From Shimia sp040370365 (lineage in GTDB: Bacteria; Pseudomonadota; Alphaproteobacteria; Rhodobacterales; Rhodobacteraceae), in assembly GCF_040370365.1 (NCBI RefSeq), contig NZ_BAABWQ010000001.1, positions 868,001-932,000 on the forward strand: a stretch of DNA of 64,000 nucleotides, written 5' to 3'. A program made the position numbers and the translations under genes. Shown here piece after piece: positions 17,665 through 26,286 of the stretch. The notes beneath the pieces were generated by a model. The model saw only the letters and a list, made by a program, of their open reading frames with translations. It was not told where the DNA came from and searched no databases. The first letter of the stretch is position 1. The number at the start of each line of letters is the position of its first letter.

Positions 17665-19506
17665 TCAGAAATCGCCCCAGACTTGCGCCGGAACTTGCGC
17701 TCCAACAGCAGCCACGGCTTTGGGGGAAGAATGCGGCACAGCGACATCTTCTTCCGTCCAATCGTTTGCATCAGTCGCGTCGTGCATCACTTCTGTCGAA
17801 ACAGGTTTGTGTCGTGCCCCTTCCTTAAGTTGGAAACGACTGACCAGAGAGTACAATTGCGAAGCTTGATTGCTCAACTCTTGACCTGCAGCCGTGGACT
17901 CTTCCACCATCGACGCGTTCTGTTGCGTAACCTGGTCTAGCTGACTGACACCGGAGTTGATCTCGTTCAGACTGGTTGACTGTTCCGTGGAGCTTTCGAC
18001 AATGCCAGTCACAAGCTGAGAGACATGGGTCACACGTTCAACAATTGTCTGAAGCGCATCCCCGGCCTTGCCGACCAGATCGACACCACGTTCAACTTGT
18101 TGCGAGCTGTCACTGATCAGTGTTTTGATCTCCATCGCTGCTTCAGAAGATCGCTGAGCCAAGGCCCGCACTTCTGATGCCACAACGGCAAAACCACGTC
18201 CGGAGTCGCCCGCACGGGCGGCCTCCACGCCAGCGTTTAGTGCAAGAAGGTTGGTTTGGAACGCGATGTCGTCGATCACGCCGACAATCTGGCTAATCTG
18301 CGACGAGCTCTGCTCAATCTCAGCCATAGCGGCCACGGCGTTTTCTACGATCTCGCGGTTTTCCACCGCATCGGATCGCGTCTGCTCCATGGTCGTGCCA
18401 ACATTGCGCGCGCTGTCCGCCGCCGACTTCACTGACGTGGTCAGCTCGTTCATCGCGCCTGCAGTCTCTTCCAAGGTGGCCGCCTGCGCTTCCGTGCGGC
18501 GAGACAGATCCAATGAGGCTTGGCTGATCTCAGATGACCCGCCGCGGATATTTTCTGTCGAGTCCACGACTTGGAGAATGGCATCCCCAAGGTTTTGAAC
18601 AGATTTGTTAAAGTCGACGCGCAGATTTTCATATTGTGGCGGAAAATTCTGCTCAATATGGGCTGTCAAATCGCGTTCCGAAAGACGGGTCAGCTGTTGG
18701 CTAAGTACTTCGACAACCTCCGCCTGCTCTTCGGCGTCTTTCTTGCGTTCATTTTCTGCCACCTGGCCGTTGCGGAGCGTATGCGTCAATTCCCGCATAT
18801 GGCCGCCGACAATCCCGAATTCATCCTTTCGCGCATTCAGGTTGCCGCGATCTTCATAGTCACCATCGGCGATGCCAGAAATCGTTGCGGTCATCTCACG
18901 CAATGGGCGACCGAGCACCCGCTGGAACAGCCACAGTGCAACCGCCATCATAGTGGCGAAGACCACCGTAACCGCCATGAGGAACTTCGTGCTTTCCCAA
19001 TAAGCTGCGTTCAGAGCATCGTCCGCGTTCCAAGCCATCGCGACCGCGCCAATCACTGGCCCGTCCGGAGCAGAGCGCACAGGCCGGGCTATCCACAACC
19101 CGCCCTCTGCCATTTTGACATCTTCTGCTTCAAGAGAAGCGCTTACGAGGCCCTGAAGGTCGTCTCGTACGCCCATCGTGTCATCCGCGGAGGCCAGCAT
19201 AGTGCCAGCGGCATCCACAATAATCATATCAGAGCCGCTTGGCCCGGCGGAGCTCATGGACGTAAGGACAGCTTCCTCGATTTTGGGCGTTGCCTTGAAT
19301 CGAATAGGCTTTACCAGCGCTTGCGCTTGGTTTTCGACTGTTTTCGCGGCTTGATCTACCACGCTTTGTTGAGCCAATTTCTGGATCAAAGACAGAGATT
19401 GAACTGTCAGCGTGGCGGTTACGACGATCGTGGTCAAAGCCACAATCGCCGCGCAGCGTACAAAAACAGATTTCAATCCAATGCGCTGTTTATCCTTACG
19501 TTCCAT
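17665..19506 (-). CDS. Methyl-accepting chemotaxis protein with periplasmic Cache-like domain
   Basis: A 613-residue chemoreceptor. Membrane helices lie at about 17-37 and 174-194, enclosing a roughly 135-residue periplasmic sensor of single-Cache type. A HAMP domain follows (about 195-248), then a second HAMP-like stretch (about 270-320), then the signalling coiled coil whose hairpin tip reads DDIAFQTNLLALNAGVEAAR. Methylation-type glutamine/glutamate pairs flank it. The last five residues, VWGDF, match the xWxxF pentapeptide that tethers CheR/CheB. It begins 21 bases after a gene for an exported Cache-like protein on the same strand. No che genes are in the window. Confidence 0.95.
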   Translation of the reverse strand: MERKDKQRIGLKSVFVRCAAIVALTTIVVTATLTVQSLSLIQKLAQQSVVDQAAKTVENQAQALVKPIRFKATPKIEEAVLTSMSSAGPSGSDMIIVDAAGTMLASADDTMGVRDDLQGLVSASLEAEDVKMAEGGLWIARPVRSAPDGPVIGAVAMAWNADDALNAAYWESTKFLMAVTVVFATMMAVALWLFQRVLGRPLREMTATISGIADGDYEDRGNLNARKDEFGIVGGHMRELTHTLRNGQVAENERKKDAEEQAEVVEVLSQQLTRLSERDLTAHIEQNFPPQYENLRVDFNKSVQNLGDAILQVVDSTENIRGGSSEISQASLDLSRRTEAQAATLEETAGAMNELTTSVKSAADSARNVGTTMEQTRSDAVENREIVENAVAAMAEIEQSSSQISQIVGVIDDIAFQTNLLALNAGVEAARAGDSGRGFAVVASEVRALAQRSSEAAMEIKTLISDSSQQVERGVDLVGKAGDALQTIVERVTHVSQLVTGIVESSTEQSTSLNEINSGVSQLDQVTQQNASMVEESTAAGQELSNQASQLYSLVSRFQLKEGARHKPVSTEVMHDATDANDWTEEDVAVPHSSPKAVAAVGAQVPAQVWGDF

Positions 19507-19527
19507 AGGACATCTCCATTGGTTTGA

Positions 19528-20097
19528 TTACATCAGGCTCTCAGCATCGATCCCGATTGTGATCGCGCCGATTGGAGATTGCGTGGCCGGATCAGCGATT
19601 GTGACCGAGATTTGAACTTGGTAGGTCTGGCTGGACTCATCGAATTCGACCTCGCTGAAATGCGTGGCACCTGCGCCCATTGGGTAGGTTTTCTGGAATT
19701 TGTCTTCGTCACCCTGCCAGTAGTCAGAGGTCGCGCCCGAGGCCGCGACATTCAGACCGAGAGCGTCCATCACAAAAACCTCAGTAATCTGGCCGTTGCT
19801 TTCGGCCACACGCTCACGCAAGAAATCCGCAGCAGAGTTTATCAGAACCCCGTCGATCAGGTCAGATGCACTGCCCACTTCGGATCGCCATTGTGTATCG
19901 AGTGACTCGATCATGGTGGCGTCGAAAGATCCGGTGTCTTGGTTCTGGTTGGTGATCGCTGAAATCAGAACTTCGCTTTGCAGCCATGCCGAGGCAGTTT
20001 CATCAACAAAAGTCTGCATGGCAGAATCGAGATCAGAGGCGAAGCCCATGTGTGGAACGACGGCCAAGGCGAGGGCCGAAACAATTGTGCGGGTCAT
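19528..20097 (-). CDS. Exported stand-alone Cache/PDC-like sensor protein
   Basis: A 189-residue protein with a signal peptide (MTRTIVSALALAVVPHMGFA, likely cut around residue 21) and no membrane anchor. The mature part has the helix-rich start and the TEVFVMDALGLNVAASGATS, DYWQGDEDKFQKTYP and SPIGAITIGIDAESL blocks of single-Cache sensor domains, normally found inside receptors. It ends 21 bases before the chemoreceptor, so they form an operon. A periplasmic ligand-binding or accessory protein for the receptor is the simplest reading. A GGAG site lies 8 bases before the ATG. Confidence 0.8.
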   Translation of the reverse strand: MTRTIVSALALAVVPHMGFASDLDSAMQTFVDETASAWLQSEVLISAITNQNQDTGSFDATMIESLDTQWRSEVGSASDLIDGVLINSAADFLRERVAESNGQITEVFVMDALGLNVAASGATSDYWQGDEDKFQKTYPMGAGATHFSEVEFDESSQTYQVQISVTIADPATQSPIGAITIGIDAESLM

Positions 20098-21060
20098 TGG
20101 GAAACTCCAAAAGTAATAGTGACGAGTGGTGAGTGCGCGCAGTTGACGCTGGGCTAGGCTGTCTTCAAATACTTAATTTTTCATCATGTTGAGGCCGACG
20201 TGCCTCCCATCGCTGCGGCCCTGAATTTTTGAGAAATGCAATGTCCACAAGTTTGTTACGCACCAATAAATGACAGTGTTGTCGGGTCTAAAGAGGTCGA
20301 CCGCTACGCTTCGGATTTGAAGTTATATTCATAATTTACAATGGTATATGAAGGTTTTCGCGAACTGGATGCAGGATGCATTGGCCGTTCTGGCAACACA
20401 AACGAACGTTTCGAAAAAGAGGATCGATTGCATCGTTTATCCTATCCCAAAAACCCGCTTTTCAGCGCATGGTTCCTCGCACTTCAGCAGCGCCCCGACC
20501 GGGATTGAATGACCCCAGCGTGCATGCATAAATTCCCTTAACGCGCTGAGGTTGTGTGTCGGCGGGGAAGAGCTGTGATGAAAGAGCAGCGAGCACAGGA
20601 CTGATTCGTCAGAATTGATTTATGCCACGCTTAATCTTCGCCTCAGAACACCGTTGGGATGGTGGTCGGAAAAACACTCCGGGGACATCTTATTGATCTG
20701 CCGTTGGCGTCCTTGGCAGCCAATGTCCGGTTTCCACCAGCCCGCCGGTTGCTCACGTTTGCTCTGGGCTGGGAGTCGCCCTTGCCCACCTGGGGTCACA
20801 CGTAATCTCACTGCAGATGTGCTGCGGCCGCGCCGCCGCAATGCAGCTCTGAGCTCAGAGACACCGATGCTGCAGAACGCGCGAACGTCGGCAGTGCGCA
20901 GATAACGCACTTTGCAAAGTCCTGTGTGCGAAGCCGACTATGAGCCGCAACCGGCCCCAAAGCCGACGGTGCCCAAACCTTATAGATGCCGCGATGCAGC
21001 CCGCCTAGCGCTACATGCAGGGCTTTGCATCGAGCGCTTGTGTAATATACTTCTTGCGTT
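20098..21060. other. Long gene-poor stretch
   Basis: About 960 bases without a credible gene. The first 150 bases must hold the promoter of the Cache-protein/chemoreceptor operon. The rest has only short frames on both strands (for example 20615-20905) with no family resemblance and no good ribosome binding site. Composition alternates between AT-rich (20150-20500) and GC-rich (20700-21030), as in degenerate accessory DNA. I see no terminal inverted repeats or transposase motif. Confidence 0.5.
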
Positions 21061-21888
21061 TCAGGTTACGCTTTTAACGCGAGCCAAAACCTCAGCAGCC
21101 AATTTAGCCCGACCTTCACCGTTGTTCAGGTATTGCAGATATCGGATAGTCCGCAGGTCAAAAGGTACATCGTCATGCGACTGAGTTATCAAAATGACTT
21201 GCTTACCGAGCGTGTGAGCGATGCCAGCCTCATAGAAGACGTTGGGGTTTTTAGTCGAAAGGTCGCAAACAATAACTGCTGAGGTGCAAATCAACTCAAT
21301 AATATCTGTCATAATATGAGCATTTTCCCACATGTCGTCTGCTCGTTGGCACTCGTATCCATCTGCCTCAAGCACTCCCCTCAAGTCTTGGTACACAGAT
21401 GTAAATGGTCCTGTAAATGGCATCATAAACGACACAAGAATTGGGTTTTTGGGTTTTTCACTTATCTCAAAAACAGACGGTTTGGGCTGTTGTTCGGTTT
21501 GGCGAGACAACAACACCTGGAACAGATCAACATCCTTGATGGCCCAATGATTAGTGCCTAATTCCCAGTCATCCAGGTGAAATTCCTTCGAAAGCGCATC
21601 AATATCCGCGTTTGTCAGTTTTGGGAGGTCGGGGTCCACAGTATAGGTCAAATCATAATCGGTCCCATTTTTAACGACGCGAGAAAGGTTCACAATCCGA
21701 ATTCTTTCATCGCCACGCCCTTCCTCCATAACAATAGTTGGAAGCGACAACACAGCGTCGATATCCAATACACCGTCAGGCTGAAATTTGGCTTGAATCG
21801 CGCCGTCTGTGTATTGAAGAACCCGCCCAGCGTCTATTGAACCTTTACGATCATGGTCGACACGACCAGACACAATCAAATTGAACAT
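21061..21888 (-). CDS. Nucleoside 2-deoxyribosyltransferase/TIR-like protein with unknown N-terminal domain
   Basis: A 275-residue protein in two parts. Residues 148-270 form a Rossmann-like domain: VSFMMPF, then CQRADDMWENAHIMTDI, then VIVCDLSTKNPNVFYEAGIA with glutamate 220, then HTLGKQVILITQ and PFDLRTIRYLQY. This is the pattern of nucleoside 2-deoxyribosyltransferase/DRHyd and TIR-like proteins, in which the glutamate is catalytic in characterised relatives. Residues 1-130 are a separate domain ending DWELGTNHWAIKDVDLFQVL that I do not recognise. Such fusions often serve as nucleotide- or NAD-cleaving effectors in bacterial conflict systems, which is an inference here. Gene-poor DNA flanks it on both sides. 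Confidence 0.7.
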   Translation of the reverse strand: MFNLIVSGRVDHDRKGSIDAGRVLQYTDGAIQAKFQPDGVLDIDAVLSLPTIVMEEGRGDERIRIVNLSRVVKNGTDYDLTYTVDPDLPKLTNADIDALSKEFHLDDWELGTNHWAIKDVDLFQVLLSRQTEQQPKPSVFEISEKPKNPILVSFMMPFTGPFTSVYQDLRGVLEADGYECQRADDMWENAHIMTDIIELICTSAVIVCDLSTKNPNVFYEAGIAHTLGKQVILITQSHDDVPFDLRTIRYLQYLNNGEGRAKLAAEVLARVKSVT

Positions 21889-22405
21889 CTAAAACCTCAG
21901 TAAATCTTGATACTTTGGCAAACTAACAACCTTTCCGGCTCAACCCAATGTAGAATTCAATTACCCTCGAAAGGCAGGCAAAGTGTACCTCTAGTTCATG
22001 GTCTGGGTGAAGCGACAATTGGGGCAATCTGACATCAGAAGCGTGTGATTGTATGTTCTCACACACCTTGCAGCTAGCACAAAAAAAGTGGTTGGCAAAA
22101 AGACCGAAGGTCTGCTTTGTTAATCTGTCCACTAACCCATCGCGACCGCAGCGAAAGTCCGCAATCCGCCCACCTGTGGGTTTGGACTGGAACCAGCAAC
22201 GGTGCGGATCACGTCTGCTTTGGGCTGAGGCAGTCATCGCACCAGTTAAGGTCAACGGCTGCAAAGTCCACGTACCACACCTTCAACCCAACACTGCCTC
22301 CGCCCCCCTCATCAATGACCGGTTTTACGCGGCATCGCAGCGGTCACGGGTTGTATGCCCGGACCAAAAGGCTGACTTTGCAAAGGCTCGCGATCTGCGC
22401 TTAGG
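21889..22405. other. Gene-poor stretch beside the deoxyribosyltransferase-like gene
   Basis: About 520 bases with only short, overlapping, unconvincing frames on both strands (for example 21923-22264 minus and 22053-22421 plus). It should contain the promoter of the minus-strand gene ending at 21061. No repeat, RNA gene or insertion sequence is recognisable. Confidence 0.5.
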
Positions 22406-22783
22406 CTACTTGATGACCTGATGAGTATCTTTTCTGATTGCGAGCTCTACAGCATGCTGGGATGCGATACGAATACCACCAAATAGCGTCAAGTCACTGC
22501 CAGCCCCATAGGCTGGACCGTTCACGGTAGCACTCATCGGAGCTACGACAGCTCAGACCGCTTTCGTTGTCACACATTTATTTCGGATTTTCATCGGATG
22601 ACAAAGCCTTACCCACACCGGTTGGGAGTGCACGGTGGATCGATTGATCCTAGGCCAACCCATCCATTGCGGCGCAGATGTCATCGACGACCTCCACGTC
22701 TGTGATCGGGGTGCGCTGTACTGGCATGTTCAGGGTCAGGGTTGCGATCCCGTCCCCTTGGCTAAAAAGACGTTGTCGGTCAT
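22406..22783 (-). pseudogene. Decayed enoyl-CoA hydratase (crotonase)
   Basis: Reading the minus strand from an ATG at 22783 gives MTDNVFLAK, then a frame change to GDGIATLTLNMPVQRTPITD and VEVVDDICAAMDGLA ended by a stop. Further on come TGVGKALSS and, after more stops, VVAPMSATVNGPAYGAG, SDLTLFGGIRIAS and a stop at 22406. These match in order the N-terminal half of enoyl-CoA hydratases, including the oxyanion-hole loop NGPAxGAG. The C-terminal half is missing. The ATG overlaps the CoA-transferase stop (ATGA), so this was the coupled last gene of the catabolic operon and has been lost by frameshift, nonsense mutation and truncation. Confidence 0.85.
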
Positions 22784-24039
22784 GGCTGGCTTTTTGAAAA
22801 CTGCACCGCACCGGCGGCCTCTAATGCGGCGAGATCAAATTCGCTTGGGTCCAGAAGTTGATCCAGAACAGCAAATGTGTCCGCCCCCAAACTCGGCGCT
22901 GCCTTGGGCGGGATCGGTGGCGTTTGCGACAGTTTGAGCGGAGACGCCACCCCCTGCAAACGCGCTCCGTCTGCTGCGACGGGTGCCGTCTGCATACCGC
23001 GTGCCTTGATATGAATATCATCAAAAACCCGCTCAAGATCATTGATCGGCCCGACCGGAACATGCGCTGCATTGAGCGCCTCAATCCAGTCGTCCATGCT
23101 GCGCCCCGACATCACGCCTTGTAGGATAGGAATGAGCGTCGCGCGGTTGCGCACGCGTTCGGGGTTCGTCGCAAACCGATCATCCGTGGCCAGCCCTTGC
23201 AGGCCCGCCACCTCACAAAAGCGCGCGAATTGCCCATCGTTGCCGACCGCTAAGATCACATAGCCATCGCGGGTCTCGAACGTTTGATAGGGCACGATGC
23301 TGGGATGCGCATTGCCAAGCGGCTTGGGTGCTGCTCCGGTTGCCAGATAGTTCATCGCCTGATTGGCCAGCGTCGCCACCTGAACGTCAAGCAAGGCCAT
23401 GTCGATCTGTTGCCCCTCACCGGTTGCATCACGGTGGCGCAAAGCCGCAAGAATGCCAATGACCGCGTAAAGCCCCGTCAGCACATCGGTGAGAGCCACA
23501 CCAACTTTCATCGGCTCTGCGCCTGCGGACCCTTCTTTTTGCCCGGTCAGACTCATCAACCCGCCCATCGCCTGAATCAAAAAGTCATAGCCCGCGCGGT
23601 CGGCATAGGGCCCGGACTGCCCAAACCCGGTGATCGAACAATAGACAACATCCGGTTTCACCTGGCGCAAGCTGGCGTAGTCCAATCCATATTTGGCCAG
23701 CCCACCAACCTTAAAGTTCTCCATCACAACATCCGATGTCTTTGCCAAGGCGCGCAGCACACGTTGCCCCTCGGGTTTGGCGAGATCGACAACAACAGAC
23801 TTTTTGCCCCGGTTCGCGCTATGAAAATAGGCGGCACCGCGGTCCACCCCATCTTCATCTTTGACGTAAGGCGGCCCCCAACGCCGCGTATCATCCCCCC
23901 CATCGGGATGTTCGATCTTGATCACCTCAGCACCAAGATCAGCCAGTATCTGCGTGGCCCAGGGGCCGGCCAAAATACGCGTCAAATCAAGAATTCGAAC
24001 GCCATCCAAAGCGCGACCCGTAGATTGAGAGTGTGTCAT
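22780..24039 (-). CDS. CoA-transferase, CaiB/BaiF (family III)
   Basis: A 419-residue family III CoA-transferase. It has ALDGVRILDLTRILAGPWAT, the IKIEHPDGGDDTRRWGPPY block, FHSANRGKKSVVVDLAKPEG and, after KTSDVVMENFKVG, the aspartate-containing LTDVLTGLYAVIGILAALRH. It would move CoA from a donor such as succinyl-CoA to a carboxylic acid. ATG at 24039 follows TAAGG and was preferred to a frame starting 46 codons upstream inside the NIPSNAP gene. Its stop overlaps the start of the decayed enoyl-CoA hydratase, so the two were translated together. The acid substrate is unknown. Confidence 0.93.
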   Translation of the reverse strand: MTHSQSTGRALDGVRILDLTRILAGPWATQILADLGAEVIKIEHPDGGDDTRRWGPPYVKDEDGVDRGAAYFHSANRGKKSVVVDLAKPEGQRVLRALAKTSDVVMENFKVGGLAKYGLDYASLRQVKPDVVYCSITGFGQSGPYADRAGYDFLIQAMGGLMSLTGQKEGSAGAEPMKVGVALTDVLTGLYAVIGILAALRHRDATGEGQQIDMALLDVQVATLANQAMNYLATGAAPKPLGNAHPSIVPYQTFETRDGYVILAVGNDGQFARFCEVAGLQGLATDDRFATNPERVRNRATLIPILQGVMSGRSMDDWIEALNAAHVPVGPINDLERVFDDIHIKARGMQTAPVAADGARLQGVASPLKLSQTPPIPPKAAPSLGADTFAVLDQLLDPSEFDLAALEAAGAVQFSKSQP

Positions 24040-24047
24040 GCGCGGCC

Positions 24048-24377
24048 TTAGGTCACTGTCGAAAAAGACGTCGGCGATAGAAAGCTGGAGGCAATATTGG
24101 CGACAACCTCGCCATGTGCCTCCTGATGGGCCGCACGTGCGGCGACCCATTCGGGGTCGGCGGCAAACGCATTCCAAAGCTGTTCACGCTCGGCCAATGA
24201 CTCCCAAGCCAAGAAATACGTCAGATCATGATTGTTTGGTCCGACGAGCGTGGTGAAAAACCCAGCTGGGCGAAGGCCAATCCGCTCCCATATCTTCAGG
24301 GTTGTGGTTTCAAACCGCTGCAAAAGTGCGGGCATGCCGCCCGGCACACAAGAATAGACGCGCATCTCATAGATCAT
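24048..24377 (-). CDS. NIPSNAP family protein
   Basis: A 109-residue dimeric alpha/beta-barrel type protein. It begins MIYEMRVYSCVPGGMPALL and contains FTTLVGPNNHDLTYFLAWES and REQLWNAFAADPEW, the NIPSNAP signature. Members frequently lie in aromatic or acid catabolic operons without a known reaction. It sits between the aldehyde dehydrogenase (17 bases upstream) and the CoA-transferase (8 bases downstream), so it belongs to the operon. Confidence 0.9.
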   Translation of the reverse strand: MIYEMRVYSCVPGGMPALLQRFETTTLKIWERIGLRPAGFFTTLVGPNNHDLTYFLAWESLAEREQLWNAFAADPEWVAARAAHQEAHGEVVANIASSFLSPTSFSTVT

Positions 24378-24394
24378 AGTATCTCCCTCGCTGC

Positions 24395-25831
24395 TTAGGC
24401 TGACGTATAGGCCGTTTTGACGGTTGTGTAGAATTCCGCCGCATAGCGCCCCTGCTCGCGCGGCCCAAAGCTGGACGCCTTACGCCCGCCAAACGGAACA
24501 TGGAAATCAACACCTGCGGTTGGCAAGTTCACCATGACCATCCCCGCCTCGGCGTTCCGCTTGAAATCAGTGGCGTGTTTGAGGCTGGTGGTGGCGATCC
24601 CTGCAGACAGGCCAAAGTCGGTGTCATTGGCCACATCCAGCGCCGCGTCATAATCCGCAACCCGGATCACTGTGGCGACAGGGCCAAAGATCTCTTCGCG
24701 CGCGATACGCATATCATTGGTACAATCGGCAAAGAGCGCAGGGCGCTGAAAGAACCCTTCAGTCGGACGAGCCAACCGCTCGCCGCCAATCACAAGGCGC
24801 GCACCTTCCGCCTCACCGATCCGAATATACTCTTCGTTTTGCGCCAGTTGAGTTTCGTCAACGACCGGTCCGATCTGGGTCTCCGCATCCAAAGCGTCCC
24901 CAACCGTCAGCGCGCTGATCCGCTCGCTCAGCGCCGCCACAAACTGATCATGGATCGCATCCTCAACGATGATGCGCGACGACGCTGTGCACCGTTGGCC
25001 TGTTGAATAGAACGCACCTTGCGCCACACAGTCCACCGCCACATCCAGATCAGCATCCGCGAGCACGACAAAGGGGTTCTTGCCGCCCATCTCCATCTGC
25101 GATTTGCGCATCAGCTTGGCAGATTCCATCGCAAGTGTAGCCCCGGTGGAAACTGAACCCGTAAAGGTCAGCGCGTCCACATCGCGGCTTTCTGCAATGG
25201 CTTGACCAACAACAGAGCCGTGCCCCATGACCAGATTAAGCACACCGTCCGGCAGGCCCGCGCGTTGCAAAATATCGACCAGCGCCCATGCACTGCCCGG
25301 CACCAGATCGGCGGGTTTGAAAACAACCGTATTGCCGTAGCAAAGCGCGGGAGCCAGTTTCCATGCTGGTATGGCGATGGGAAAGTTCCAAGGCGTAATG
25401 ATCCCAACGACGCCGACAGCTTCGCGGGTAACCTCGACGCCCACACCGGGCCGGACAGAAGCCACGGTTTCTCCGGTCAAGCGCAAGGCCTCCCCTGCAA
25501 AGAAGTCAAAAATCTGGGCGGCGCGTGCGGTCTCCCCGATGCCCTCTGCCAAGGTTTTGCCTTCCTCGCGAGACAAGAGCCGTCCAAGCTCTTCCTTGCG
25601 CGCCAGTATCTCGTCGGAGGCGCGGCGCAAAATGGCATGGCGCTCCATCAGCCCACTGCGCGACCACGCTGGAAACGCTGCCTTGGCCGCCGCAATCGCG
25701 TCCTGAGCCTGTGCCGCATCCGCACGCGCATAATGTCCTACGATATCTGTGAGATCAGACGGGTTGATATTGGCTGCGGCATCACCAGCAACCCAAGCCC
25801 CACCAATAAAGTTTCGCTTTTGGTCCGACAT
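24395..25831 (-). CDS. NAD(P)-dependent aldehyde dehydrogenase (2-oxoglutarate-semialdehyde type)
   Basis: A 478-residue aldehyde dehydrogenase. It has the TPWNFPIAIPAWKLAPAL block, the catalytic-glutamate region MEMGGKNPFVVLADADLD, the catalytic cysteine in FYSTGQRCTASSRI, and the C-terminal EIFGPVATVIRV. MGGKNPFVV with STGQRCTASSR resembles alpha-ketoglutaric semialdehyde dehydrogenases of sugar-acid and hydroxyproline pathways, but ring-cleavage operons use close relatives, so the substrate stays open. ATG at 25831 follows GGGGGCAGGA. It lies 19 bases after the YciI gene. Confidence 0.92.
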   Translation of the reverse strand: MSDQKRNFIGGAWVAGDAAANINPSDLTDIVGHYARADAAQAQDAIAAAKAAFPAWSRSGLMERHAILRRASDEILARKEELGRLLSREEGKTLAEGIGETARAAQIFDFFAGEALRLTGETVASVRPGVGVEVTREAVGVVGIITPWNFPIAIPAWKLAPALCYGNTVVFKPADLVPGSAWALVDILQRAGLPDGVLNLVMGHGSVVGQAIAESRDVDALTFTGSVSTGATLAMESAKLMRKSQMEMGGKNPFVVLADADLDVAVDCVAQGAFYSTGQRCTASSRIIVEDAIHDQFVAALSERISALTVGDALDAETQIGPVVDETQLAQNEEYIRIGEAEGARLVIGGERLARPTEGFFQRPALFADCTNDMRIAREEIFGPVATVIRVADYDAALDVANDTDFGLSAGIATTSLKHATDFKRNAEAGMVMVNLPTAGVDFHVPFGGRKASSFGPREQGRYAAEFYTTVKTAYTSA

Positions 25832-25850
25832 TCCTGCCCCCTGAGTTGAA

Positions 25851-26222
25851 TTAGCCAATAACGGCGGTTTGGTCGGAATAGCGCACGGTAAAATTCATCG
25901 CGCCCTCGTTCAGCATCCAGCGCGTCAGCTCATATGTGCGCAGACCAGCGGCATGAAACGGATCAGCATCCGCATGAGCCCGGGCCTCGGCCTCGTTTTT
26001 GGCACGCACGATGATCATGCCGCCATACGGGACGGTCTCGCCTTCTGCAAACAAAGGCCCGGCACCAAACAGGATGCCGTCGCGCTCCATCTTGATCTGA
26101 TAGTCCAGATGCGCAGGCAGGACGTCTTGCATCCCCGGCCCTCGCGCCGGCGTTGTCGTAATCACATAGAGATCCTGCCGCAGCATCTTGGCATATAAAT
26201 TTTCGGGATTTGTCGCGCTCAT
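25851..26222 (-). CDS. YciI-like protein
   Basis: A 123-residue ferredoxin-like fold protein of the YciI family. It contains HLDYQIKMERDGILFGAGPL, GGMIIVRAKNEAEARAHADA and DPFHAAGLRTYELTRW, with the histidine/aspartate pair of the family. Relatives include muconolactone isomerase-like folds and a 5-chloro-muconolactone dehalogenase, so a role on a ring-cleavage lactone is possible but not shown. ATG at 26222 follows GGAGC. A stable hairpin separates it from the tctC gene. Confidence 0.85.
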   Translation of the reverse strand: MSATNPENLYAKMLRQDLYVITTTPARGPGMQDVLPAHLDYQIKMERDGILFGAGPLFAEGETVPYGGMIIVRAKNEAEARAHADADPFHAAGLRTYELTRWMLNEGAMNFTVRYSDQTAVIG

Positions 26223-26251
26223 GATGCGGCTCCTAAGAATTCGAAAGAGTC

Positions 26252-26278
26252 GGCCCGCCAAAGCTAAGTCAGCGGGCC
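26252..26278 (-). other. Intra-operon hairpin after tctC
   Basis: GGCCCGC and GCGGGCC are exact 7-bp arms around a 13-base loop, 9 bases after the tctC stop. No T-run follows. Hairpins behind a binding-protein gene often protect its message or reduce read-through, giving more binding protein than downstream enzymes. That role is inferred here. Confidence 0.55.
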
Positions 26279-26286
26279 TGTTTGGT

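Noticed and set aside
20615..20910. Overlapping 96-codon frames on both strands
   Set aside because: They have biased composition, no ribosome binding site and no recognisable domain; likely non-coding.
20700..22400. Possible shared repeat between 20.7-21.0 kb and 22.1-22.4 kb (GCTCTGGGCTGGG versus GCTTTGGGCTGAG, and CTTTGCAAAG)
   Set aside because: Matches are short and not in a consistent longer order, so they were not called as a repeat.
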